A stretch of DNA of 64,000 nucleotides from Paramacrobiotus metropolitanus (Eukaryota; Tardigrada; Eutardigrada; Parachela; Macrobiotidae): the NCBI RefSeq assembly GCF_019649055.1, contig NW_026570228.1, forward strand, positions 2,294,001-2,358,000, in the 5' to 3' direction. The notes below the pieces were generated by a model. It searched no databases and was not told the DNA's origin. It saw only the letters and a list, made by a program, of their open reading frames with translations. The translations under genes were made by a program, and so were the position numbers. Shown here in pieces: positions 36,988-48,900 of this stretch; position 1 is the stretch's first letter, and each line of letters opens with the position of its first letter.

Positions 36988-39900
36988 TCAACTGTGGAAA
37001 CGTCCCACCCAGCTGGGAATATCCAGTCGGACTTTATTCGCCGTTGTCGTGGCGTTTTTCTTGGCACTGGAACAGCCGACAAACTGTGGCCAATTGCAGC
37101 TTTGTATACTCTCATCGAAGAGTAAGCCGGCGGAGCACGAGAATTCCGCCGGCAGTTGACCGGTGACACAGCGGATGAATTTCGTACAGTCCGTCGGCAC
37201 CTGGAAGAAGCCATCCCGCTGGCACAGGTAGGTGGCGCCGGGAGCGGGCGGGTTAGCGGCAGCCGCGGCGGGGTTGTTGATAGTGCTGGGCAGGATGGGC
37301 AGCGGTGGGGGACGGGTGGCCACGATGGGCCAGGGTGTGGGAGCCGGTGTCCAGAGACCGGTAGGTTTATCCAGGAGCGCGTCCTTCAGAGCGTTCAATA
37401 TTGGGTTGCGTCCTGTGGCGAACAATAGTCATTTCATATTTATTGCGCTTATAACGTATATATTACCTGCCGGTGCATAAAACTAAAATATTACGGTATA
37501 TATTTTGCGAATGAATATGCTTCTATCAAATATCAATATATCCCGATAAGTACAAGAGTACAAGAAGTAGACTGGGTTTTTCATGATATCACTAACTTAT
37601 AAGGCGCGTCCAAACACGAGTAACAACATATATTTAGAATACGACTGCAAAAATTTTTAAAAATACATAAGATCGTTAGGCTGGATTTACCCATTCCACA
37701 CAGCTGGTTGTTGTCTTCATAATCCAGTGCCCATACAAACGCTCCTGCGAGTTGATTATCCCAGACATATTTAGCCTACGTGTAGAATATACAAATGTGT
37801 TACTTGTTGCAGATACGGTCTTCATCGATAAAGGTGAACTTTATATTTATATACGTACATAGGTCTGTATATGGATTCAATAACGATTAAAAATTAAAGG
37901 CGGTTTAACGATGCAACACAGATACGTTATGGGAAATTCAATACAGTACTTCCATGCTTGTTCGTAGTATACATAGACTTTTTTCACACAGGTTTGTACG
38001 CCTCCATGAAACGTCCGGCACTACGTAATTACAGATACGCTACGCTAGCTCCTTTGAAATCTGGAGGTTAGAATTACCTTCCGTTGGACGGATAATTCGT
38101 CATCATACCCCACCCACTGTCCATCACCGTATACATACGTCAGATTGTACTCGCTATCCTTTTTCCATCCTTTGTTTTTCATATTCAAACAAATCTGCAA
38201 ACGTTAGTTACAATTGCTGTAAGTTTATGGAATTGAGAAACTGAATAAAAATTAGGGTTATCAAAACGAGCACTACCGCAGAAAAAATAAAAGAACGTCA
38301 AAAATACCTCAGTGACTCCCAGAAACCCGGCTTCTCTCAAAAACGGTCCTGCAAAGACAGTTATATATAAGGCGCTAGTTACCGCGCTACGTATACTTAA
38401 TAATAGCCGATGATTGGCAGCGTGAAAATTAAATACAGTAAAATAACCCACATGATAAAAAAACACTGCATAAACATAATTTACCGGCGTCGTTGGGACC
38501 TTTGGTTGGCGACCCAAGTTTATGCTGGTCGGGATCGGCCAGTTTCCAGCCGCGTCCGTATAATGGCACACCGAGCAGCAATTTGGAGGCCGGTGCACCC
38601 AGAGCCAGGTAGTGCTGGATTGCCCAATCCTACAAAAAAAAATTTTCAGTGATTTAATTGCGTGTTTGGAGCGTATCGGTACAATGTGATTTTCAAATTA
38701 GCCAGCCGTGTATAGGACAGCTATGCAATGCCGAATTTTTTTGTTACGATTGTTATTTACTAGGGAGTGCACCGCTATCGGCTGGCACTAAAAGACCGAA
38801 GCGAAGCGCCAAAATAAATAATTCCTTGTACATGACGATTTTACTTGCACGTTTATCTGGTTCAATAATTTTTGTGAAAATCGTAGTACAATGGCAATTC
38901 AGCGCACGGGAAAGGAGCAGTTTGATAGCATCGCAACCGAAATCTATATTAATGTAACTACAAATCTAATATCTGGCCTTGGTTTCACTTTTTTTATATA
39001 TTCAGCATTCATTTTTAATTTTCTATTATATATATCACATTGTACCTTATGGACACCGCTAAATTTATGCATACGGTGTAGATACAAACATGACCTGTAC
39101 TACTGCTAGTACACTAAAGTAAGTATAATTTTTTACTGACAAGTGACAGAGTAGTTACCGGCACAAAACAATATCGCCTCCCTTACCGCGCTGTATTTCA
39201 AATTATAATTGGGATCAGGGTCGTTGATCTGTGGCGGAGTGTACAGAGGGCTGTGATGTGCCAGGGTTTGTGGTGAAACATCCCATGTACCATGGAAATC
39301 ATAGGTCATAATATTGGCAAAATCCAAATACCTGAAGTTGGTTGTTTTTCATCAGTAAGATGTAAGCAGTAAGCACAAAGTACGCAATTATAATTCCACA
39401 CTTTCAATTACCATTTCCTCGCATGTTTTTTGTGCTTACTTGAAGATTTCCGAGACATTGTAAGCGTCGTCAATAACCCAGGTTGATGCTCCCAATGCCG
39501 CCGTCAGCATATACGTTTTGCCGGTTTGCTTAGTCTTTTCATCGAAAGCTTCCCGAATTTCCTATAAAATAACCGTAACGGCTAGCGTATTTCTCTTTTT
39601 ACTTTATTTTTTTAATTACTATCAGTTCTTACTTTCAGTTTTTACTATTTCTGGTAAATTAAGGTAAATTGTGTTGTTGTTGTTTACCTTAACCCAGGTT
39701 GCAAAATTATCAAAGTCATCCTTGATACCACCGCGTTGCGTTGGATATTCCCAGTCGATGTCCAAACCATCGAAATTCCACCGATCTGGTTTAGGAATTC
39801 AAACGTCATATGTAAATCAGTCATATGTAAATTAGAAATGTCTCAATCTTCATGCACACATAGTACATATTCTTTTTTTGAAACAAAGTTCTTGACTAAA

Positions 39901-42900
39901 ATAAAAGTATTAAAAAGTATAGTTTTACCCAAGAAAGTGAAGGTGGTATTAATGAAGAATTTCCTCTTTTCTGGATCCATAGCCAAATTCGAGAACACAG
40001 TAGATCCCATATTCCAACCGCCGATAGCGATCAATACGCGCAAGTCTGGATTGAGATTTTTTAGGGCGTTCACCTTTTTGAATCCACCTGTAATTAAATA
40101 TATGTGAAAATTAAAACCGAAAAATTATAAAGTCAAATAAGAGACAAAAAATTTGCCTAGGTCCACATCCGCCCATGGGTCAAAAGACTTGATTTGATTG
40201 TTGACCAGATTGCCGACAAAATAAATTATAAATGTGCACAAATCCGGATCAATTTTATCGGGTTTCAGTTCGGATCCACCGGGACGATAGATGGCGTAGT
40301 CTTGGAAATAACATCCCAGCTGTAACAATAGCAATGACTAAAACCACCGGAAATGCACTGAATGAACGGATTTTTACCTCTTTTTTGGCAAAGGTCATAC
40401 CGCTTTCCTCAACCGTCAACGGTGGCTTGGTGACCCTCACGGGTGGCGGTGGTGGTATAACAACCAGTTGTCCGGGTGGAGCTGTGTCCAGGGATTTCTT
40501 TAGCACACTGATGGTGGGATTTTTCCCTGTTTAATGAAAATCAGATAATTGGAATACAGTCATATGCGCAATACACTGTAACACCGATATAAATTGCTGA
40601 CCTTTTCCACACAGATTGTTATTGTCCTCGTAGTCCAGCGCCCAGACAAATCCGCCTCCTAGTTGATGTTGCCAAATATATTTAGCCTGCAAAAGTGTTT
40701 GCCTGATACGTACGTCAAGAGCACTACGCAGATTATGTTACTGGTGTAGAACAAAACTACAAATACTTACGTATACTAAATTTCATACTGAATAACAGCA
40801 ACTAAGAAACGTCGTATACGAAAATTGTAGTACACTGGCAACTCCGCGGTCTCGAAGGTTTGGCATAATGGCAGAAACCAGATTTAAAGATCATATTCAC
40901 AAAATATACAGTACTGTATATCTATATATATTTTTATTTTTATTTTTATTTTTTTTTGCTTTTTTATTTTAGTTTAAATTGTCCTCAGTTGGTTGGTTGC
41001 ACTACAACAAAATATCCTTTCGCGTTTATCAGGCGGAAGAGACAAGATTATTTTCAATAACATTTCAATAGTGTCAAAATCATTAAGCAGAAATACCAAA
41101 TAATTATTAACACAACGAAATCAATAAAATAATAAAGCGAAAAAAAGAATAAGAATTTATATTTTGAATATTTTGCCTTCCTCACCTTATCCTGCATTCG
41201 GTCTTCGTCGTCATAGCCAACCCATTGTCCCTGGCCGTAAGCATATGTCAGGTTGTATTCGGAGCCTTTGACCCATCCATTATTCTTCAAGTTCAAACAC
41301 AACTGCAAATAAAACGAACGACATAAACCCTTCTGATGGATGGAAAAATTATCTGTACACAATAAAAGTCCATTATTTGTTTCCTCTTAGTACCTCGGTA
41401 ATTCCCAGGAAACCCTGTTCTTTGAGGAATGGACCTAATAATTAAATGCAACACACTGAAGTGAAACTTTGTTTGTCATAACCTAGCTCGGTCATCCTTT
41501 AAATTATGACCTTTTCGTAAAACAGACTTCTCAGCACCTTTTTGTAAAATAGCTGTAATATATTATGTTGCAATTATAACGTACCGGCAGCGTTCGGTCC
41601 ACTAGCCGGCGAACCCAAAGTGTGCCGATTCGGATCAGCCAGGTTGTAGCCGCGACCGTATAACGGAACACCCAGCAGCACTTTCGAAGCCGGTGCGCCT
41701 CGTGCCAGGTAATGTTGGATAGCCCAGTCCTGGAGTCATAAGAAAATTCGATTGGTTTATAGTTTCGTTTATTTGTGACATTTAGAGAGATTTTTTAAAA
41801 TTTTCTCTTAAGTTTTCATAAATATAGTGAGAGCTGCTGTGACCATTATCGATCAGTCTAGATTTTGCCCCTCTGCACTACAGGTGAAATAAGTAATGAG
41901 CCATAATGAAGATAAAGCAGTAGTAATAATACTAATACTACTTACCGCACTGAATCTGACATCATAATTGGGATCGGGATCATTCAGTTTGGGTGGAGTG
42001 TATAATGGACTGTGGTGCGCCAGTGTTTGTGGAGCAACATCCCATGTGCCATGGAAATCATAAGCCATAATGTGGCCGTAATCCAGATATCTACGAACAA
42101 GGTATGTAAATAAACATTAATACCAAAAACGTAACATAACATTCGTAACGTAACATAACATAACGTTCTTGTAACATTAATACCAAAAACGTAATTAATT
42201 AAATTTACATACTTGAACATCTGCTCGACGTCATAGGCGTTGTCAATGACCAGAGCGGATGCTCCCAGCGCCGCTGTTAGCATGTAGTCTTTCCCGGTTT
42301 CTGCTGTCCGTTGGTCAAAGGCTTGGCGCAGTTCCTGCGCATCATTTTTGTAGATTAAATTACACATTTTAAATTGTAAAGATTGATCTGTAGCGGCGAT
42401 ACCATTAACAAAGTGGGAAAGTTGTAGTAATCATCAGTAATTCCGCCGCGCTGTGTTGGATATTCCCAGTCCAGATCCAGACCATCGAATCCATTTCGGT
42501 CTACAAATGTACGGCATACAATGGTACATAAAAAGTAATTTGTACATGCACTATTTACATGTATACATTTTCCCAAAACTTTAAGCGCAACATTAGCTTA
42601 CATTTTAACATATTACATTTTAACATAAGCTTGATTGCAGTATATCGAGTGCATAAATACTTTTGATTGTGTGTTTGTGACTTTTTCTTTCTTTTCTTTG
42701 ACAACGGAATAAATTGCAAAGAAATCTATACCGGTAGATACGTTTGCCAAAAAAAAACGACAAATGGAAGGTCACAAAATCCAACACTACCGCAATATTG
42801 TTACTTACCGCAGAAATTGATTACACTGGTGATGAATTTCTTCCGGTTATTGGGATCTTTGGCTAAACGCGAAAAGACCTTTGATCCCATATTCCATCCG

Positions 42901-44246
42901 CCTGTTGCTACCACTATGCGTAAATCGGGATTTTGCTTTTTGAGATCATTGATTTTTTGGAAGCCACCTGCAAACATTTGGAGATAAACTTATGACTGAT
43001 GAAAGAATAGCTTTTCACATAATACCGGCTTTTAATAAGTTAAATTCTTATAACTCGTATGTATATATGGCAGTTCACCAAGATTCTTTTTCGTAATACA
43101 AAATTATTTGTCAGTTTTGATAAAAGCAACATTAAGGATCTGTTGCAGCGGCACACATTCCGATGTGGCTAACATACCAAGATCGATGTCGGCCCAAGGA
43201 TCAAATGACTGCAGGGTGTTGCTGATCAGATTGGCGATAAAATAAATTATAAAGGTACACAAATTTGGATCAATTTTATCGGGTTTTAATTCCGATCCAC
43301 CGGGTCGGTAAATGGCATAGTTTTGGAAGTAACATCCCAACTGTAAATCAAAATCCAAATATTATAAACAACTCAATACAAATGAACAAATGAACGGTTT
43401 GGGTTTATTTCCAATCATAACAGTAATATTGTCGCTCAGAATACTGCTACTTCAGGTTAATTTTAAAAAGCAAAACTTTCTTCATACAAATTAAAAATAA
43501 TTCAATTGCTGAAAATTATAAATACACGCATTAGTGCTGCCGCTATGTGTACCCTTCCAGCGCGTAGTCACAACCTACAATTTGCAATAATAAAAAAGTT
43601 ACTATAGTTTTAATGTTCGCGGTGTATGCCAGATAAAATAAGATTTGAATAACTGTGTTCTCTTAAAAACCAAAACACAGACTGTACTTTTCATTTTACA
43701 AAGACATATATTTTGTACAACTACAGAGTACTTCTATGCAAGAAAAATATACGTTTCGCAGTTTTTAATACAGTCACGTAACATGGCACAGGCAAAAATC
43801 AAAACTCAGACAATATTTTATTTTTACGTCGCACTTACTTCTTTTCTTCCTTTAAGACGATAGCTAATAGGCGACCGATCAGCAGGAATATACGCTTCCG
43901 TTACCACTTCCTCCGTGGTAATTCCTATTGTCGTCGTTCGTGTTGTGGGTTTGGTCGTCGTCACCACCGGTTTAGCGGTAGTAATAACCGGTGCGGCCTT
44001 TGTTGTCAGCGCGGGCTTTACGGTAGCCGGCTTTGTCGCATCCCGTCCACCATTCGGTGCATCCGTTTTACCATACGGTCGCCATGTCCAGCCGACAGGC
44101 GCCACTTTGCGTGTACTGGCCGTACTCACGATCGGTGCCTGGGTGGTCTCCTTCTCATGTTCATGCTCCTCGCATCCAGAAACCGGCGATAATATTATCC
44201 CAATAATCAGTAATCCCAGTAATAATGATCGCTGTAAATGCCGCAT
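36988..44246 (-). CDS. Secreted chitinase with two GH18 domains and a C-terminal CBM14
   Basis: GH18 chitinases hydrolyse chitin with a DxxDxDxE motif. This gene has 21 exons and 1,043 residues. Exon 1 (43839-44246) holds a signal peptide (LLLGLLIIGIILSPVSG) and a Thr-rich linker. GH18-1 exons: 43178-43340, 42809-42967, 42403-42500, 42213-42334, 41946-42090, 41585-41729, 41394-41434, 41186-41302, 40602-40686. A Pro-rich linker exon follows (40378-40526). GH18-2 exons: 40157-40319, 39929-40087, 39688-39785, 39440-39561, 39187-39331, 38485-38629, 38308-38348, 38078-38194, 37691-37775. The last exon (36988-37412) has a linker and a six-Cys CBM14 (CQRDGFFQVPTDC, FIRC). Catalytic motifs are intact in both domains: FDGLDLDWEYP and FDGLDIDWEYP. 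The nine GH18 exons have identical lengths in both halves. One intron, after 40157, appears to use a GC donor. Likely role: cuticle or gut chitin remodelling. Confidence 0.93.
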
Positions 44247-45999
44247 GGTGGAGTTTATCTGCTGCACCACGTCCAATACGTCGACCGCGCAACTGAACAG
44301 CTCGAAAATTTCCTTAATGATGTTGATTTTATTGTTACGGCAATAGCCATATTAATCTGGTCATCGCTGAAGAATATACCTAGAAGGCCGCGCGTGTAAT
44401 ATCGTTAACGTTAGCGTCGGAAGATTGGCAGCGCGGGATACATGTGCTTAGGCGGACATTGACCGAAATAATACTATCAGCGGCGCGCTAACGATATTTA
44501 TTACTGAATGACCCGGCATATCACAGCCGGTGCAAAATATGTTACACGTGTAACATGTAATTGCACTTTTTCATTACCGTAATCAAGAAAAATTAACAAC
44601 CGTATAGAAAAGAAATTAAACTGCTGTAGCATATACATGTACCTGCCGCAACATAGGATAAAATTTGTATAACAATTCCCGGTTATTAGCAATAGAACGT
44701 TTGCATGTTTATGAGTTAGATACGTAATGTACATATGGAGTGGTATACGAATCAGGTATGGCAAAATTTTGCAAAATTTAATCCTGTGCATATTATGCAA
44801 CAAGTTTTTGAATGCACGTTTTTTTGACGACGTATGCCGTGAAAATCAAAGGATATAGCGTATCTTTGCTAATGGATTCTTGACTTTCAATGCGCGTCAA
44901 CGCTTTAACGCGCATACAGCAAATAATTTTGCATATAAACTGTTTCAAGTGGGGTTTAAGTCCCGTATACTCTGTAGTGCTGTTCTCTTCGGGCCAAAAT
45001 GCGAACACCATAGCCTCACTGTTACATTCGAAATGCCAGCAGGCTGAATACTATGATAATGTCCAGAAATCTTAATAAAATCAAATAAATGTTTTGGCAC
45101 AGAGTTTATCAACTATTTATTAATTTTACAGCTTGCACCAGTTTAATTAATTTCTTACCATAACCGATTATCTGTATATATTAATTTTTGCAGAAACGTT
45201 TGGGCAATGTTTTGTCTTTTACACATATTCTGCATTTTTAAGTTATCAGTAAACAGTTTCTACATGCATTGCTTATGTGCTGTTATTTACCATTAAGATT
45301 TTTGGGTGTTACCTGAAATTTTGCTATCATGTGAGAAGGCGGATATTTTCACCAGTGAGATGTCAATAACGCTTACAGCAGGTTGACAAGGAAGTCGCTA
45401 ACGAGATACAAATTGCATGAAGTGATGTTGCTATAAATAATTTGTGCGGTCCGGCATACATATTCATTATTTGTGTGCCGGACCAGCGCAAAAAAAAATC
45501 GATAACACTGTAAAAACGACAAAACGTGGCCGAATGTACTTGAATTATCAATTTGTACAAAGCATGCTTTTAGTTGTAGTTTTAGGCTGATTGTAAAAGC
45601 ATTACTAAGCATACAGAAAAATATCTCTGCCTTAACTAAATCTTTCCTAAGAAGGCACCAATACTTGACTGTCTTGACGTTTTAGGATATAATTTTGGCA
45701 TCAGCTGTCAAGGCTTCTAAAAAATATGTATGTCCTACTAAAAAACGAAATATAACTTTTTTTCTAATTAATAGGCACAGGAAGTGGACGTGCGCTTAAT
45801 ATTAAATTTCTAGAGGATAATTCTAAACATTTCTAGACTGTACTCTTGCGAAATATGGGATAATCAGTTGACAATTCTCGCGGTAAATCGTATTTTTTAT
45901 AACAGACATACATTATTAACCAGAAGAAAGCGAAATATCATTAACATTGTTTTACAAACAAAATCCTCAAACATGTATTTCAACAAACAGCTGCGTCAA
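44247..45999. other. Intergenic region upstream of the chitinase
   Basis: About 1.75 kb between two same-strand secreted-protein genes. It must contain the chitinase promoter and the 3' UTR of the chitin-binding protein gene. I found no exon, RNA gene or repeat array with support. Confidence 0.35.
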
Positions 46000-48900
46000 T
46001 TAGCATTCCTTGACGTCAGTAGGCTCAACACAAGCATTCCTCTCCTGATGATACTTCCACTGTATCCCATTATGCGGTAAGCACATAAATTCAAACAGAT
46101 TATACTGCCGGGGACCGACTTTAACACACAAATAAAACTTGGAACACGAGATATCCCGCGCATTACGGAAATACCCTTCCGACCGGCACTGAAAGGTCAC
46201 ACCGGCTTTCACCATCTCACCGACCGGTTGCTCAGACGGTGTATTGAAATTCAGTACTAAAGCCGGCGGAATGGTTGTCGTCGGGGTCATCGTCGTCGGA
46301 TACCCAGTGCCGGTCATGTACGAGTATAACTGATTAAAACTGTCCCGGTACGCCGATAATGACTGGTAATCACTGCTGGTCTTGATCCCGGGGTTATTGG
46401 ATAAAAGGTCACTGAGACTACCCAGCGGGGCGAACTGCGGCGGGGTTCCGGGAGCAGAATACCGGTTGGTTTGGAGGAGCGGCTGGGCGACCGGTGAGTA
46501 CACTCCGGATGTCACGCGATTCTTGGGAATGGTAAAGTATTCGGGCGAACCGGCCGGGTTAATAAACACCGGGCCGGAAGTGTCGGAGGTGTTTTTGGTG
46601 CCCTGGATCTTAATGGCGGCCGGCACTTGCGGGATGCGCCGGCGCTTATTGCTAACTGCGCGACGGAAGGACGGGGTGATGGTGGTCGGGGTAGGCGTGG
46701 TTGTGGTCGGAAGGGAAGTGGTCGAGGTGGTCTCCGGAGTTGTGGCGGTGGTTGTCGGCGGCTCGGTGGTGGTCGTAGTCGTTGTGGTGGAGGGTAGGGT
46801 GGTGGTTGACTGGGTAGTTGTGGTGGTTGTGGTATCGGCGTCCTGCATAGGACGGGTCGGTTTGCGAACGCTCCAGATGCTGGAGAAGCGCGTGATGCTG
46901 TTGGCGTTGCAGGGGTCGTTGGGTGGCGGTGGCGTACACTGACCGGTGGATATATCAAGGTACAATGTTTCGCAGTAAATCTAAAACGCAGAATTTCGAT
47001 GCGTTATAACGTTTTCATATTCTTGTTCTGCTTTGATAATTTTTTTCAGATACTGTACTGTATTTATCTTAAGCTTGGTATACGATCGCATTTCAGTTTA
47101 TGGAATAAATGGTTCAATGTAAAATTATATACTGTTTTATTATTTTTATTTTTTAATTATATTGTTTTTCTACTATTTAAAATTGTTATTTATTAAAATT
47201 CAGCTTTTGTTAAGTAGGAATTTATTCTGTATATATATTTTTGTGTGCTAACCACAAATTTCAACGCAAAAATTGCCGGTTATTTTGGGAATACTTATTA
47301 ATATCTGCTAACCTCTTGTAGATGGAATTGACCTTTAGTTTCCGTTTCAATACAGCTGTAATAGTAGCCACACGTTTGCAGCCGGTAGATACGCTGCGTT
47401 GTACAAATCAGTGCGCCGGTATTGGTGGAATCGTTGTTATTGTTGGACATATGCCAAACTTGCGGTAGAATCTTCACCGGCAGCGCATTAACGGATGCCG
47501 TTTTTCGGTCGGCATCAGTGGCAGCGGCGGCGGCGGAAGTCAGGCTTGGATCAGCAGCGACGCCGGCGCTGTCCACCGCGGACAGCGTCTGATCCAGCAG
47601 CATGGAGTCCGCGGTGGCTGGCACGCATGGTGGAGCAGTGTCGAGTGCGCTGCACGCGAAGTAGCGCCGGTCAAACACATATCCGTCGTCGCATCGGTAG
47701 TGAAGCATAACGAAACTGTTTGGCTCCGGTGTTAATTGAAGGCACCTGTTGCCAACATTCAGATTTTCAATGCCTAATTAAACCAGTCGATTATTTTACA
47801 AATGCCGTTTTTATGGATTATTAAATGTTACCACTGTGGTTTTGCCAGCATTGGCTGTAGACACGCAAAGGATATTAATCAAGTACAGTACTCGTACATC
47901 ATGGTCAGACAAAACAAAGTCATTAGAGCACTGCAAAACTATGCGGCTAAATAATCATGAGTATTTCATACTTTAATTTTACAGCTCATTCTCTGGATAT
48001 TATTTAACTTTATTTTATGCATAATTTCATATCTGTCATGCAGTTACAGAATAAGTTGAACGAATAATTACGTACAGTAGTATAACAGAATAATTCTGTA
48101 CAGTAAACTTTGTTGGGCGCACTTTAATGAAACAATAGAAACCTCTGCGTATTATTTTTTTGTAAACTGTATGTAAATTTATGTTGCTAAATGATATGCT
48201 TAAACTTAATACATACATTATTTTCTTGAATTGCTTTTGTGCATTTTAAGCATAAAATACGTCGTAAAACTTAAATCACACTTTTATAAATTTTAAGTTT
48301 TGTTTTTATTACTGACATACTGTAAGTAGATAAAATTACCGGTAAAACCGTTGACATTTGCTGTCATCTGGATACAGGAAATATCCCGAGCGGTAACAAA
48401 TCGGTGAATGACCTTTCTTCCCAGCATCCATTGTCTCGGTTGTGGGGCTGTTTGTCGGCACTACCAGCGGCGGTTGATTAAATTTCGTTACTTCATTGGA
48501 CGCTTCAGCGGATGTTTGCTGGTTGAATTCACTGAATGATTCCGTTGATGTAATCTGCAGCGTCGTACTACTTCCGGTCGATGTACTCGTATCGCGCGCA
48601 TCACCGCTCGCCGACCCCGGCAGCGTCCATGGCGGTACGGGTGTGGTAAGGTCACCGCTAACATCAATTACCGCAACAGCCGCAACATCGCTAGTATCGG
48701 TTTCAATGCTTCCCGGTTCCGTCACATCGGTCTCCGGTGTGATGTCCATTTTCTCCGTTGACTCGATAGGGTTTGCGGTTACGGTCGCCGGCAATTCAGC
48801 AACCGGTGGATCAATACACGGTACCGTGCCCGTCTGCTGTACACACGCTACGACGGTTTCATCAAACACCATATTCCGTCCGCATTCAAAATCATAGGAG

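Noticed and set aside
40915-40965. TA- and T-rich tract inside a chitinase intron
   Set aside because: Simple low-complexity sequence typical of introns; no further structure seen.
43545-43575. Extra chitinase exon (VVTTRWK) between exon 1 and the first GH18 exon
   Set aside because: Its possible donors give phase 1 or 2, but the next exon needs phase 0. The second GH18 domain joins directly in the same place (KKE to LGCYFQ), as exon 1 does here (RKE to LGCYFQ).
46382-46965. Long plus- and minus-strand frames over the Thr-rich tract of the CBM14 protein
   Set aside because: Low-complexity ACC/ACA repeats open all frames. Only the minus frame continues into Cys-spaced CBM14 units.
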